Notes: a model not told the origin generated them from the letters alone. Counted from the first letter of the stretch, positions 47,829 through 58,426 are shown. The stretch is DNA of 64,000 bases from Pseudoalteromonas shioyasakiensis (GCA_013391845.1 CP058414.1:310001-374000); one strand, 5' to 3'. Made by a program: numbers and translations.

Positions 47829-47857
47829 AAAAAACCCGCAACTAGTGCGGGTTTTTT
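47829..47857 (-). terminator. Terminator after fusA
   Basis: A perfect 12-base stem AAAAAACCCGCA/TGCGGGTTTTTT with a five-base loop, 20 bases past the fusA stop on the minus strand. Confidence 0.9.
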
Positions 47858-47876
47858 CAAAGAATTAAAAGGCTAA

Positions 47877-49964
47877 TTACTTAGCAGCTTTTTTCTCTTT
47901 TTCTGCAGCGATTACTGTTTCAGCAACGTTTGCAGGACATGGTGCGTAGTGTGAGAACTCCATAGAGAACTGACCACGACCTGACGTGATTGTACGTAAG
48001 TGGCCGATGTAACCGAACATTTCAGAAAGTGGTACATCACCCTTGATGCGAACGCCCATTGCGCCAGCTTCTTGGTCTTTGATCATACCACGACGACGGT
48101 TAAGGTCACCGATTACGTCACCTACGTTGTCTTCCGGAGTGAATACGTCAACTTTCATGATTGGCTCAAGAAGTTGTGCACCCGCTTTAGGGATAGACTG
48201 ACGGAAAGCGCCTTTAGCAGCGATTTCGAACGCGATTGCTGATGAGTCAACTGCGTGGAAAGCACCGTCGAAAAGTTCAACTTCAACGTCTAATACTGGG
48301 AAGCCAGCTAGAACACCTTCTTGCATCATTGATGCGAAGCCTTTCTCAACTGCAGGCCAGAATTCTTTAGGTACGTTACCACCAACAACTGATGAAGAGA
48401 ACGTGAAGCCTGAGTTTTGCTCGCCTGGCTTGATGCGGTAATCGATCTTACCGAATTGACCAGAACCACCAGATTGTTTCTTATGCGTGTAGCTATCTTC
48501 GATTTCTTTCGTGATAGTTTCACGGTAAGCAACCTGAGGTTGACCAACAACTAGGTCTACGCCGTAAGTACGCTTAAGGATATCTACTTTGATATCTAAG
48601 TGAAGCTCACCCATACCTTTAAGGATGGTTTCGCCTGAATCTTCGTCAGTTTCAACTTGGAATGAAGGATCTTCTGCAACCATCTTACCGATCGCGATAC
48701 CCATCTTCTCGTTACCGCCTTTGTCTTTAGGAGCAACAGCGATTGAGATTACTGGATCAGGGAAGATCATCGCTTCAAGTGTACATTCGTGCTTAGGATC
48801 ACAAAGAGTGTGACCAGTTTGAACGTTCTTCATACCAACAACAGCGATGATGTCACCCGCTTGTGCTTCAGTAAGTTCGTTACGCTCGTCAGCTTGCATC
48901 TCAACCATACGGCCGATACGCTCTGTTTTACCAGTTGCTGAGTTAAGGATTGTGTCACCTTTCTTCATGCGACCAGCGTAGATACGGATGAACGTAAGTG
49001 CACCGAAACGGTCGTCCATGATTTTGAACGCTAACGCTTTAAGTGGCTCATCTGCAGAAACAGTTGCTACTTCACCAGTAGGCTCACCTGTTTCAGGATC
49101 AGTTAGAGGTTGTGGGTCAACTTCTGTAGGCGAAGGTAGGTAATCTACAACCGCGTCTAGTACTAACTGCATACCTTTGTTTTTGAATGCAGAACCACAG
49201 TATGTTGGGAAGAACGCAAGATCACGAGTACCTTTACGGATACAACGTTTGATGTCTTCTAGAGAAGGCTCTTCACCTTCCATGTAAGCCATCATTAGGT
49301 CTTCGTCTTGCTCAACAGCAGACTCAACAAGCATTTCATGGTATTCATCAACTTTGTCTACCATGTCAGCTGGAACGTCTTGTACTTCGTAGTTTTCAGG
49401 AAGACCAGTCTCATCCCAAACGTATGCTTTTTTCTCAAGTACGTCTACAACACCACAAAATTGGTCTTCGATACCGATTGGTAAAGTCATAACTAGTGGG
49501 TTAGCACCTAGTACTTTCTCAACTTGACCTACAACGCGGTAGAAATCAGCACCCATACGGTCTAATTTGTTTACGAAGATTACACGTGCAACTTCTGATT
49601 CGTTCGCATAACGCCAGTTAGTTTCTGACTGCGGCTCAACACCACCAGAACCACAGAATACACCGATACCACCGTCTAGTACTTTAAGTGAACGGTATAC
49701 TTCTACTGTGAAGTCAACGTGTCCCGGAGTATCGATAACGTTTAAGCGGTGGCCTTTCCACTCACAAGTTACAGCTGCTGATTGGATTGTAATACCGCGC
49801 TCAGCTTCTTGTTCCATGAAGTCAGTAGTAGACTCACCGTCGTGTACCTCACCAGTCTTATGAATTTTACCCGTAAGCTTAAGGATACGCTCAGTGGTGG
49901 TAGTTTTACCCGCGTCAACGTGGGCGAAAATACCAATATTTCTGTACTTCGATAAATCTGCCAT
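47877..49964 (-). CDS. fusA: Elongation factor G, second-copy type
   Basis: A 695-residue translational GTPase driving translocation and ribosome recycling. The G motifs are [27 protein letters not shown] and [10 protein letters not shown]. Domains II-V are complete, with [15 protein letters not shown] in switch I. It is not in the rpsL-rpsG-fusA-tuf context; it stands alone, as the additional fusA does in Vibrio and Alteromonadales. Whether it does all functions or a specialised one cannot be read from sequence. Codon usage is strongly biased, suggesting high expression. Confidence 0.93.
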   Translation of the reverse strand: MADLSKYRNIGIFAHVDAGKTTTTERILKLTGKIHKTGEVHDGESTTDFMEQEAERGITIQSAAVTCEWKGHRLNVIDTPGHVDFTVEVYRSLKVLDGGIGVFCGSGGVEPQSETNWRYANESEVARVIFVNKLDRMGADFYRVVGQVEKVLGANPLVMTLPIGIEDQFCGVVDVLEKKAYVWDETGLPENYEVQDVPADMVDKVDEYHEMLVESAVEQDEDLMMAYMEGEEPSLEDIKRCIRKGTRDLAFFPTYCGSAFKNKGMQLVLDAVVDYLPSPTEVDPQPLTDPETGEPTGEVATVSADEPLKALAFKIMDDRFGALTFIRIYAGRMKKGDTILNSATGKTERIGRMVEMQADERNELTEAQAGDIIAVVGMKNVQTGHTLCDPKHECTLEAMIFPDPVISIAVAPKDKGGNEKMGIAIGKMVAEDPSFQVETDEDSGETILKGMGELHLDIKVDILKRTYGVDLVVGQPQVAYRETITKEIEDSYTHKKQSGGSGQFGKIDYRIKPGEQNSGFTFSSSVVGGNVPKEFWPAVEKGFASMMQEGVLAGFPVLDVEVELFDGAFHAVDSSAIAFEIAAKGAFRQSIPKAGAQLLEPIMKVDVFTPEDNVGDVIGDLNRRRGMIKDQEAGAMGVRIKGDVPLSEMFGYIGHLRTITSGRGQFSMEFSHYAPCPANVAETVIAAEKEKKAAK

Positions 49965-50173
49965 TATTTTACTCTTAATAAAGTCGAAAAATTATTCGGC
50001 GGGAGTATAGCATTACTTAAAGCGAACATCACCATCGAAGTCGCTTAAAATGCAATCAATTTTATAAAATTTTTCTATGCTCAGGATAAGCGGCACTTTT
50101 TAACGTGCCGAACAGTGAGTTTATGCTACTAAAATCGCTAATTTAGAGCTGATTTGGCAATTAAATGATGCGA

Positions 50174-50902
50174 TTAGCTGCTTGTCATTTTATAACAGCG
50201 CTCAGGTCGCCCGATACTTCCGTAGCTCTGATCAGCACTGACTTGCTCAGCTTCAAGCAAGTATTCGAGGTAACGGCGGGCTGTTGAGCGACTTACGCCC
50301 ACTAAATCCCCCATTTGCTGAGCAGTAAAAGCCGTGCCAATATTCGCTTTAAAAGCTTTTAAGATCTTTTGCAAAGTAAGCTGATCCACCCCTTTTGGTA
50401 GCCTAACTGGCGTTTTTAACTGTTCTTGCGATCCAAATAAAGTATCGACCATAGATTGGGTTACTTCATCGGCATCTGAGAAACATTGTTGTCTTGCTTC
50501 GAATCGTGCCAATGCTTGATCTAAGCGATTTAGCATTAATGGCTTAACCAAGAAGTCACAAGCGCCAAGCTGCATGGCTTTTTCTAGTGTTTCTACTTCT
50601 TTTGCTGCGGTTAAAAGCATTACTTCGCTTTTCATTTCCTCGCGGCGCAACTCATTAAGTAAATCAAGACCATTGCCATCGGGTAAATGAATATCGAGCA
50701 AAATTAAATCGGCATTAACGGCCGATAATAACGCTTTCGCAGTGGCAAGATTGCCTGCAATACCAACAACCTGATATTGCCCTTGACGCAGTGTTTGCCG
50801 CGCCCCTTGTTGGCCAGCTACGCCATGAGGAAGTAATAAATATTGCGCCAATAATTGGGCAACTTCTACTTCATCTTCAACAATGACAACTGAGTAAGTC
50901 AT
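50174..50902 (-). CDS. CitB/DcuR-type response regulator with an unusual insert
   Basis: A 242-residue regulator. The receiver has acidic residues VEDE near the start, the phospho-acceptor Asp70 in LILLDIHLPDGNG, and the conserved Thr/Lys in LLTAAK and FLVKPL. About 18 extra residues (PHGVAGQQGARQTLRQGQ, residues 25-42) lie between helix 1 and strand 2 compared with DcuR-like proteins. The C-terminal HTH (FTAQQMGDLVGVSRSTARRY) is of the CitB type. It pairs with the sensor kinase upstream, 36 bases away, and likely controls the tct/porin operon. Confidence 0.88.
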   Translation of the reverse strand: MTYSVVIVEDEVEVAQLLAQYLLLPHGVAGQQGARQTLRQGQYQVVGIAGNLATAKALLSAVNADLILLDIHLPDGNGLDLLNELRREEMKSEVMLLTAAKEVETLEKAMQLGACDFLVKPLMLNRLDQALARFEARQQCFSDADEVTQSMVDTLFGSQEQLKTPVRLPKGVDQLTLQKILKAFKANIGTAFTAQQMGDLVGVSRSTARRYLEYLLEAEQVSADQSYGSIGRPERCYKMTSS

Positions 50903-50938
50903 GTTCTTTACCTTTTATTTATAGGCTGATCATTTTTA

Positions 50939-52561
50939 TTATTTTGGAATGTAGACACTTAAACGTGCCCCCATCAGATCAGACTCACCTATTTCTAAAC
51001 TACCACGACACGAATCTAAGTTGGTTTTAACTAAATAAAGGCCGATACCATGCTCAGCCCCTGACTTAGAACTGTATTGTGGTGTAAATATCACATCCTT
51101 GTCATCGCCTAAACCAAAACCGCTGTCTTCAACATCAAACAATAATGTTTTACTGGTTTCATCAACCGTAACACGAACCTTAGGGGTACGTGTATCGCTA
51201 GCTCGAATAGCGGCTTCAATTGCGTTATCAATCAAATTGCCAAGTATCGAGACAACCCGTTCCAGCATATCTTTACGGGTGATTGCTCCCAATAAGCTAT
51301 CTGGATTAAGCTCAAGTATTACGTTTAATTCACGGGCTTTATGGTATTTACCAACAAGTAACCCAGCAAGTACCGGATCTTGGATCCTTTCGAGTAAATG
51401 ATGGATCTGTGCTTGCGAGCCCTTGCTTTCTTGTCCAATTAACTCAATAGCCTGCTCAGTTTGTCCCATTTGAATTAATGCACCAATCAAGTTTAGCTTG
51501 TTTGAGTAATCATGAGTTTGTACTCGTAATAGCTCAGCAAAAGCTTGCACTTTAGTTAATTGCTGCGATAAATACTCAAGCTCATCCGCTGGGCGCATAC
51601 TCAATAAAATCCCATCAGCCTGACCTTGCACTTGCAGTGCATATCGCGACAACACAATGCGTTTATCTGCAGCAAATAATTCAAAACCTACAATCGGACG
51701 CTGTTGGTTATGCATCAAAAACTCAGTATGTTCAGGAAGTAAATCTTCAAGCTTAAGTGGCTGATGAATGCAGCTGATCGGTTTACCAAGGATTTCGCAA
51801 GCACGTTGGTTTAAGTTACGCACGTTACCTTCTGGATCGAGGGCGATAATGCCGCTACGAACAGTATTCAAAATAGCATCTTGCTCTGAGAACTGCCTTG
51901 CAATTTCGTCAGGTTGTAAACCAAAAATAGCATTACGAACCCGTTGCCCGATATACACCGCAGCCAAAATACTTAAACCGACTAACAACAAGCCCCAAAG
52001 CATGATTTCAGCACTACGAGCACGAATGAGCGGTTCAATTGATTGTACTAAAAAGCCAACCGATACCAAGCCGATGACTTCGCCTTGTTCTGAGAGTACA
52101 GGGACTTTGCCACGGATAGACTCGCCCAAACTCCCCTTTGCAATCGACACATAACGCTCACCACGTAGCGCCGCTTTACTATCCCCACCCACCATAGGTT
52201 TACCCAGCTTGTCAGAGTCGGGGTGAACAATGCGACGGGTATTCCTATCACCGATAACAATAAAACTAGCTGCGGTTAGTTCACGAATATGCTCTATTTG
52301 CTTATTTAACTCATTAAGCCCTTGCTTCGTTTGTAATGCGTTTAGCACGTCATCTCGTGAAGCAATACTGGTTGCTAGCGAAAGCGCTTTATCACCCATG
52401 TGGTTATGTAAGCTTTCTGCAGTGATCTGATACACCAAAGCGCCAAACAACACAGCCTGTAAAACACATAGACCGGTAACCCAAATGATGAGCCGCGTTT
52501 CTAAGCGCTTTGGTTTTTTAACCACATGCTGAAATGGGTTTAGCTTATTGGTGTATCTCAT
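50939..52561 (-). CDS. CitA/DcuS-type sensor histidine kinase
   Basis: A 540-residue membrane kinase. Two membrane helices (about residues 26-48 and 186-205) enclose a periplasmic PDC/PAS sensor with RRIVHPDSDKLGKP and VSIAKGSLGESIRGKVPV, as in carboxylate sensors. A cytoplasmic PAS follows, then the phosphorylation box RVQTHDYSNKLNLIGALI. The N box (GNLIDNAIEA) and G boxes (DSGFGL, HGIGLYLVK) are intact. The ligand is probably a di- or tricarboxylate. It precedes the response regulator and follows tctA by 14 bases. Confidence 0.9.
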   Translation of the reverse strand: MRYTNKLNPFQHVVKKPKRLETRLIIWVTGLCVLQAVLFGALVYQITAESLHNHMGDKALSLATSIASRDDVLNALQTKQGLNELNKQIEHIRELTAASFIVIGDRNTRRIVHPDSDKLGKPMVGGDSKAALRGERYVSIAKGSLGESIRGKVPVLSEQGEVIGLVSVGFLVQSIEPLIRARSAEIMLWGLLLVGLSILAAVYIGQRVRNAIFGLQPDEIARQFSEQDAILNTVRSGIIALDPEGNVRNLNQRACEILGKPISCIHQPLKLEDLLPEHTEFLMHNQQRPIVGFELFAADKRIVLSRYALQVQGQADGILLSMRPADELEYLSQQLTKVQAFAELLRVQTHDYSNKLNLIGALIQMGQTEQAIELIGQESKGSQAQIHHLLERIQDPVLAGLLVGKYHKARELNVILELNPDSLLGAITRKDMLERVVSILGNLIDNAIEAAIRASDTRTPKVRVTVDETSKTLLFDVEDSGFGLGDDKDVIFTPQYSSKSGAEHGIGLYLVKTNLDSCRGSLEIGESDLMGARLSVYIPK

Positions 52562-52575
52562 ATCAGTGCCTTGTA

Positions 52576-54114
52576 CTACGCATGTTGCCCTGTTTGCGTA
52601 GCTGCTTTGTCTTTACGACGTTGGACAATATAGTCTTTCAGTGGGAACAACAACACTAAGATCGAAATCACAAAAATACTCAGTGTTAATGGGCGGTCCC
52701 ATAAAAAGCTCAGCGAGCCATCTGAAATCATCATCGCACGGCGGAAATTTCGCTCAATCATATCACCGAGGATAAAGCCAAGTAATAAAGGCGCCATCGG
52801 GAAAGCTAACAATCTAAGCACCAAGGCCACCAGCGCAAAGCCCACCATCATAAATAAATCAAAGGTGTTAAATGACACTAAATACACGCCAATTAAGCTG
52901 AAGAATAAAATCATTACTGTCAGCACAGATTTAGGCATTGCCAGCACTTTGGCAAAATACGGGATCAACGGCAAATTCAAAATAAGCAGTACAATATTGC
53001 CAAAGTACATACTGACAATTACCGCCCAAAACACACTTGGATTTTCTTGCATTAGCATAGGACCCGGCTGAATACCGTAGGCAATTAATGCACCTAGCAT
53101 AATCGCAGTAGTGCCCGAACCCGGAATACCTAAAGTCAGTAATGGTACAAATGAGCCCGTACAAGCAGCATTATTAGCAGACTCAGGTGCGGCTAAGCCA
53201 CGCATTGAGCCCTTACCAAATTTATCTTTCAGTGCCTTTGGAGCAAGGTTCCGCTCAGTGGCATAGGCCATAAAGCTGGCAATGGTTGCCCCTGCGCCCG
53301 GTAAAACACCGACAATAAAGCCAAGTAAAGATGATCGGCCAACCACAGGAGCCATGTCTTTTACTTCTTCTTTAGTCAGTTTTGTTGAGCCAATTTTTGG
53401 CGTATCAGGATCATCAATTTTTTTATCTGGTTCAGCTTCAGGGCGTGCCACATTAATCAGTGCTTCAGCCAACGCGAACGTTGCCATTGCTACTAATAAA
53501 AAGCTAATACCATCTAATAAATCAGCTTGGCCAAAAGTAAAACGCTCGGTACCTGAAGAGGGATCAATCCCTACTGTTGCCAGCATTAAACCAAATACCG
53601 TCATCATCATGGCTTTTAGAAATTGCCCTTTATTAGAGAACGCGGCAATGGCCGTTAAGCCTAAAAACATCAGTACAACATAATCAGGCGATTGGAAACT
53701 TAATGACACTTTTGCTAATAAAGGCGCAGCCACCATCAGTAAAATGGCCCCAATCGTACCGCCTATAAAGGATGAATAAGCTGCAATCGCAAGGGCTTTA
53801 CCTGCCTTACCCTGCTTTGCTAGCGGGTAGCCATCAAACGATGACGCTACCGTCCCCGCCACACCCGGCGCATTAATCAAAATAGAAGAAGTAGAGCCAC
53901 CGAATATAGCCCCGTAGTAAACACCGGCCATTAAAATCATGCCCGAATCAGCACCGATGCTGTAAGTGATCGGGATCATCAACGCAATCGCAGTAATTGG
54001 ACCTAGACCAGGTAACATACCGATGAACGTGCCAACAAAGCAGCCTACAATCACATATAACAAGTTGTTCCAGTCGAGTACGGTCGACAAACCTAACATA
54101 ATTCCATCAAGCAT
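52576..54114 (-). CDS. tctA: Tripartite tricarboxylate transporter, large membrane subunit
   Basis: A 512-residue protein with about 12 membrane helices. Family signatures are GMLPGLGPITAIALMIPITY, GSTSSILINAPGVAGTVAS (residues about 73-90) and a second repeat GFIVGVLPGAGATIASFMAY with LTLGIPGSGTTAIMLG. TctA is the permease that moves carboxylates delivered by the binding protein TctC. It follows tctB with three bases between. Confidence 0.93.
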   Translation of the reverse strand: MLDGIMLGLSTVLDWNNLLYVIVGCFVGTFIGMLPGLGPITAIALMIPITYSIGADSGMILMAGVYYGAIFGGSTSSILINAPGVAGTVASSFDGYPLAKQGKAGKALAIAAYSSFIGGTIGAILLMVAAPLLAKVSLSFQSPDYVVLMFLGLTAIAAFSNKGQFLKAMMMTVFGLMLATVGIDPSSGTERFTFGQADLLDGISFLLVAMATFALAEALINVARPEAEPDKKIDDPDTPKIGSTKLTKEEVKDMAPVVGRSSLLGFIVGVLPGAGATIASFMAYATERNLAPKALKDKFGKGSMRGLAAPESANNAACTGSFVPLLTLGIPGSGTTAIMLGALIAYGIQPGPMLMQENPSVFWAVIVSMYFGNIVLLILNLPLIPYFAKVLAMPKSVLTVMILFFSLIGVYLVSFNTFDLFMMVGFALVALVLRLLAFPMAPLLLGFILGDMIERNFRRAMMISDGSLSFLWDRPLTLSIFVISILVLLFPLKDYIVQRRKDKAATQTGQHA

Positions 54115-54117
54115 AAC

Positions 54118-54582
54118 TTAACTCCACAAATTGCCAGGTACTAAGTAGATGCCCAGTACTTGTGTCATTAAAAACCAAAAAACCACGGCCACAGGCACTG
54201 AAGCAAACAACAACACCTTCTTACGGCGTTCACCCATAATAAAAAAGCCAGCAATTAAAAATGCACTGGTGGCAATTAAAAAACCAAACGGTTCAAGCAT
54301 GGCGCTATAAGCAACCATTAAAACCAACAGTGCAAAGGTACGTAGTAAGTTGCCTTTACTGAGTAGCTCTGCTTTTCCTGCAGGCGCCTGCTTTAATAAG
54401 TTGGCACCAATCGAAAGTACACACACCACGATACCGAATACTGCATACACTTTTGGTAAGGTTGCTGAAGTAACACTTTCGTACTCTTCAAATGGCATAA
54501 GTGGAATTTGCCAAGCCACAAGGGCGTAGAGGGTAAAGAGGACCAAGAATAAACTTGGTCCAATTAGTTCACGGTTTAACAT
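54118..54582 (-). CDS. tctB: Tripartite tricarboxylate transporter, small membrane subunit
   Basis: A 154-residue protein with four membrane helices, the normal topology for TctB (LIGPSLFLVLFTLYALVAW first, then a conserved loop ATLPKVYAVFG). It is encoded between tctC and tctA in one operon. Confidence 0.9.
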   Translation of the reverse strand: MLNRELIGPSLFLVLFTLYALVAWQIPLMPFEEYESVTSATLPKVYAVFGIVVCVLSIGANLLKQAPAGKAELLSKGNLLRTFALLVLMVAYSAMLEPFGFLIATSAFLIAGFFIMGERRKKVLLFASVPVAVVFWFLMTQVLGIYLVPGNLWS

Positions 54583-54591
54583 TGTCTAACC

Positions 54592-55557
54592 TTAGCCTCG
54601 GATAAAACCAAGTTCTTTCATTACAACGCGTAATTGCGCTTCTTGCTGCTCAAGCGATTTAATAAACGCGTCTTTTTCTTGAAACAGATTTAGCCAACCA
54701 TTACGGGCACGAACCGCTTCCCATTCAGGGGTTTGTTGCAGCTTACGCAGCTTTTCTGTGTACTCTGCTAGCTTATCTGCAGGTAAATCTGGGGTCGCAA
54801 AAAAGCCGCGCCAGTTTACGAACTCCATGTCGTAACCTAGCGACTTTAAGGTTGGAATTGCTGGGTAATCTGGCAATTTATCTGCAGAAGTCACCGCTAA
54901 AATCCGTGCCTGACCGCCATTAGCGACTTCGAGTGCCTCACTTAAGCCTGTCGAAAGTAAGTTGACCTCACCCGACAATAAACCTGCTTTCGCTTTACCA
55001 CCGGCATCGTAAGGAATGTAACGTAATCGACGACCATCAATACCCGCTGCTTTCACCGCTTGTGCTGCTACTAAGTGATCCATGCTGCCGCGCGCTGAGC
55101 CACCCGCTACTTTTACAGAGCCAGGGTCTTTTTTCATTGCATCAATAACGTCTTGCCATGTTTTAAAAGGTGAGTCATTACGCACAACAAACGCACCATA
55201 ATCAGCAATCATGCTGGCAACTGGCGTTAAATCGCGATAACTGTAAGGAATTTTGCCTGATAATGCGCGCAGTACGATAGGCGTTGAGTTAACCATCAAC
55301 ATATCGCCTTTTTTAGTGCCCGACTCAATCAAATAAGCAATCGCACGGCCACCGCCGCCGCCCGACATATTCTGAAACGATGCATTATCTTCAATGCCCG
55401 CTTTCACCATTGCTTCACCGACACCACGTGCTGTGGTATCCCAACCGCCACCAGGGCCACCCGGTACCAAAAAGTGTAAGTTTGCCAATGCTAGCGGGCT
55501 GGTTACTAATAACGAAACTGCTAAAAGAGAGCTTTTTAATGATTTAAACTTAGTCAT
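54592..55557 (-). CDS. tctC: Tripartite tricarboxylate transporter, periplasmic binding protein
   Basis: A 321-residue exported binding protein with signal peptide SSLLAVSLLVTSPLALA. The family pattern of the Bug/TctC group is visible: FLVPGGPGGGWDTTARGVGE, VNSTPIVLRALSG, KVAGGSARGSMDHL and LSTGLSEALEVANGGQARIL. The ligand is a carboxylate, not determinable here. It stands 12 bases after the porin gene. Confidence 0.92.
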   Translation of the reverse strand: MTKFKSLKSSLLAVSLLVTSPLALANLHFLVPGGPGGGWDTTARGVGEAMVKAGIEDNASFQNMSGGGGGRAIAYLIESGTKKGDMLMVNSTPIVLRALSGKIPYSYRDLTPVASMIADYGAFVVRNDSPFKTWQDVIDAMKKDPGSVKVAGGSARGSMDHLVAAQAVKAAGIDGRRLRYIPYDAGGKAKAGLLSGEVNLLSTGLSEALEVANGGQARILAVTSADKLPDYPAIPTLKSLGYDMEFVNWRGFFATPDLPADKLAEYTEKLRKLQQTPEWEAVRARNGWLNLFQEKDAFIKSLEQQEAQLRVVMKELGFIRG

Positions 55558-55569
55558 AATGCACGACTC

Positions 55570-56811
55570 CTAAAATAAGTACTGCATACGAGCACTGATG
55601 CCCATACCTGAATCTTCATCACCTACCAGTGTAGAAGCACCGGCACCATCAACATCGCTGTAAATCAGGTTGCCCATAAATTTGATATCGCTGCTTAGGT
55701 AGTATGATGTGCCTACTGTGTAAGTGGTTACGTCGGTACCTTGCTGTTTGCTGCTGGCGTTCATTTGTGACACACGTGCAACAAGCTCCCATGCATCTTT
55801 AATCCCTTTTGGTTGCACAAATAATGCTGAACCTGCTTTGTAACGGCGCTGCTCACCGCCTAAGAAATAACTTGCCGAAACATGAAAGCCATCAAAACGC
55901 TCTCCATCAAGTTCATTGCTGCTATCAACCGTATCGAGATAACGGCTGGCATATTCAGCCTCTAGAGTGAATGCATTCGCTTGGTAGGCAAATTCAAGAC
56001 CGCTTTGCGACATGCTATCAAGCGCAGCCGTTTCACCACCGACCGCGTAATCCACTAAGCGAACATTGGTTTCACGCACTTCACCACGGGCAAAACGAGC
56101 GCTTAAATCATTACCACCCATATCACGATAAGAGTGCCAAGCACCTAAATGAATCACATCACCTGGTGCTGCACTAGACCACGTTAAGCGACCTGTTACA
56201 GCCAATGTCAGTTTGTCATCTTCGTCGTGGCCTGAGGCACCAAACGCATCGTTCTTGTAAACACCCACGGCATAACGTAAACCTGAGTCTTTAAAGTATT
56301 GATAAGCCGAGATACCCCAACGGAAGAAAGGTGAGAAAGAATTAGCAAGGGTGCTGCGCTCAATAGTATTAATATGTTTTGAACTGGTTAGTGCATTTAA
56401 TGACATATCTTCGCGGATTTTACCGGCTTTTACTTTTAAGCCGTTGTCGAATGCATAACGTACACGCGCTAACACGATTTCAGCCGTGCCTTCAGCAAAT
56501 TCGAGTAGTAGTTTGTGATCCCACTTGCCATGTTCACTTTCAACATAAGTACGGATACGACGAGGGAAGAATTCACTCCCCCCTGTACCTTCATTATTGG
56601 CATTGTAGGCACCATCAAAGTAGTTGTAGTCAAGTTGAACGCGACCGCCAAACTCTAAGTTAAAGCTACTTGATGCTTTCAATGAGTCCACTTCTTTTTG
56701 AAGTGCGTCGAGTTGTTGCTGTAATTGTTCAGTGTCGCTTTGTGCGAATGCTGATGTACTTGCTAACGCCGCTACAAAGGCTAAAGCGAGCTGTGTGTTA
56801 CTTGCTTTCAT
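55570..56811 (-). CDS. OprP/OprO-like outer-membrane porin
   Basis: A 413-residue protein with signal peptide (LALAFVAALASTSAFA) and a short coiled coil (TEQLQQQLDALQKEVDSLKA) as in trimeric Oprs. A beta-barrel follows with alternating pattern and a terminal aromatic residue (SARMQYLF). Family members pass phosphate or other anions; here it leads the porin-tctC-tctB-tctA-sensor-regulator set, so carboxylate uptake across the outer membrane is likely. It is the first gene, 139 bases from a perfect inverted repeat. Confidence 0.85.
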   Translation of the reverse strand: MKASNTQLALAFVAALASTSAFAQSDTEQLQQQLDALQKEVDSLKASSSFNLEFGGRVQLDYNYFDGAYNANNEGTGGSEFFPRRIRTYVESEHGKWDHKLLLEFAEGTAEIVLARVRYAFDNGLKVKAGKIREDMSLNALTSSKHINTIERSTLANSFSPFFRWGISAYQYFKDSGLRYAVGVYKNDAFGASGHDEDDKLTLAVTGRLTWSSAAPGDVIHLGAWHSYRDMGGNDLSARFARGEVRETNVRLVDYAVGGETAALDSMSQSGLEFAYQANAFTLEAEYASRYLDTVDSSNELDGERFDGFHVSASYFLGGEQRRYKAGSALFVQPKGIKDAWELVARVSQMNASSKQQGTDVTTYTVGTSYYLSSDIKFMGNLIYSDVDGAGASTLVGDEDSGMGISARMQYLF

Positions 56812-56948
56812 GAATTACTCCACACCAGATTATAATTATTTGTTGTCGTTGATCGGCCTACTGCAAATGGCGATCTGGTTTGGAGCATAGTGTTAACGAT
56901 AGATTAACGAAATGTTTAGGGGGTAAGTTGCATTGATGGTGATAAATG

Positions 56949-56981
56949 GCTTTTTGTTCATAAAAGTCATGAACAAAAAGC
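56949..56981. promoter_or_regulatory. Perfect 13-base inverted repeat upstream of the porin-tct operon
   Basis: GCTTTTTGTTCAT at 56949-56961 and its exact complement ATGAACAAAAAGC at 56969-56981, with a seven-base loop. It lies between the end of scoB (57038) and the porin start (56811). There is no T-run beyond the stem, so an operator is more likely than a terminator. A candidate site for the CitB-type regulator. Confidence 0.5.
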
Positions 56982-57037
56982 ACATTATTGGGGTTTAGTA
57001 TAAATTCTAGGCAAATTAACTGCTTAAAGTCGTAAAA

Positions 57038-57697
57038 CTAGCTAAAAGTCATCTCAGGAATGTCGCCAGAGACAATAAGCTTGCCCTGTGTCTTAGCAAT
57101 AATCTCATCAACCGAGACACCCGGGGCACGCTCTAATAAATGAAATGCACCGTCTTTAATTTCTAAAAGTGCCAAATCGGTAATCACTTTATTGATACAA
57201 CCAACACCTGTTAACGGCAAACTACATTCGGTCAGCAGTTTTGATTCGCCATGCTTGTTGGCATGGGTCATGGTACAAATAATGTTTTTAGCACCGGCGA
57301 CTAAATCCATCGCACCGCCCATTCCTTTAACCAACTTTTTCGGGATCATCCAACTGGCAATATTGCCGTTTTGGTCCACTTCAAACGCACCCAGTACGGT
57401 TAAATCAACGTGGCCGCCGCGGATCATGGCAAAGCTTTCAGCAGAGCTAAAAATAGCCGCCCCCGTTGCAGCAGTGACCGTTTCTTTGCCTGCGTTGATC
57501 ATATCGGCATCAACTTGGTCTGCACTTGGGTATGGCCCCATACCGAGTAAACCATTTTCAGATTGCAGCATCACTTCGATGCCATCAGGGACATAATTAG
57601 CGACCAAGGTTGGAATACCTATACCTAAGTTAACGTAGTAACCATCCTGTAGTTCCATCGCCACGCGTTTAGCGATTTGTTCTCGTGATAATGCCAT
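57038..57697 (-). CDS. scoB: 3-oxoacid CoA-transferase subunit B
   Basis: A 219-residue beta subunit that, with ScoA, moves CoA from succinyl-CoA to acetoacetate. The catalytic Glu is in LQSENGLLGMGPYP. GGGAMDLVAGA-like segments follow (VKGMGGAMDLVAGAKNIIC). AAGGAGC lies before the ATG, directly after the scoA stop, so the two are coupled. Last gene of the ketone-body operon. Confidence 0.94.
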   Translation of the reverse strand: MALSREQIAKRVAMELQDGYYVNLGIGIPTLVANYVPDGIEVMLQSENGLLGMGPYPSADQVDADMINAGKETVTAATGAAIFSSAESFAMIRGGHVDLTVLGAFEVDQNGNIASWMIPKKLVKGMGGAMDLVAGAKNIICTMTHANKHGESKLLTECSLPLTGVGCINKVITDLALLEIKDGAFHLLERAPGVSVDEIIAKTQGKLIVSGDIPEMTFS

Positions 57698-57708
57698 CAG
57701 CGTGCTCC

Positions 57709-58417
57709 TTATTGATTCTCTTGCTTAGTGGTAACTTTCTCGATGCGCTTTTCAAATTCACCCTTAATCACCCGATCAATATAGATACCCGGCGTGTGAA
57801 TTTGGCTTGGCTCCAGCTCTCCTGGCTCAACAATTTCTTCAACTTCAAGAAACCGTAACTTTGCCTGCGGTTGCTGCCATCGGATTAAAATTCATCGCCG
57901 TATGACGATAAATGCAGTTACCGTAGCGATCTGCTTTCCATGCTTTAACTATCGCAAAATCGCCAGTAATGCTTGGCTCTAATAAATAATCGCGACCATT
58001 AATATTGCGGGTTTCTTTACCGTCAGCTACCGGGGTCCCCACCCCTGTTGCGGTATAAAATGCAGGGATGCCCGCCCCGCCAGCACGCATTTTTTCAGCT
58101 AAAGTGCCTTGCGGTGTTAGCTCAACTTCAAGTTCACCATTTAATAGCTGCTGCTCAAATAGTGCGTTTTCACCAACGTAAGAGGCAACCATCTTGCTGA
58201 TCTGTTTGTCTTCAAGCAGCACACCTAAACCAAAACCATCAACGCCACAGTTATTCGATACCACAGTTAAATCACGGGTGCCTTGACGTTTAATTTGTGC
58301 AATCAGACCCTCAGGAATACCGCATAAACCAAAACCACCCGCTATCACTGTCATGCCATCTTCAAGGCCTGCCATCGCTTCGCTGTAACTTGTAACTACT
58401 TTATCAAAACCTGCCAT
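57709..58417 (-). pseudogene. scoA: 3-oxoacid CoA-transferase subunit A, one-base frameshift near the 3' end
   Basis: The frame from 58417 encodes a normal alpha subunit: [30 protein letters not shown] and the usual AATAGKVTV near residue 189. It then ends at a TGA (stop at 57845). In the next frame the family C-terminus follows (EVEEIVEPGELEPSQIHTPG) to a TAA at 57709-57711, 12 bases before the scoB start. Removing one base from GAAAC at 57849-57853 restores a subunit of about 235 residues. As written the enzyme lacks about 45 residues and may be inactive, unless the base is an error. scoB is intact. Confidence 0.9.
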
Positions 58418-58426
58418 TGGCTCCTC

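Noticed and set aside
47458..47841. 127-codon minus-strand frame between the small membrane protein and fusA
   Set aside because: It runs through the palindromic MITE-like repeat and part of the fusA terminator region, so it is not a gene.
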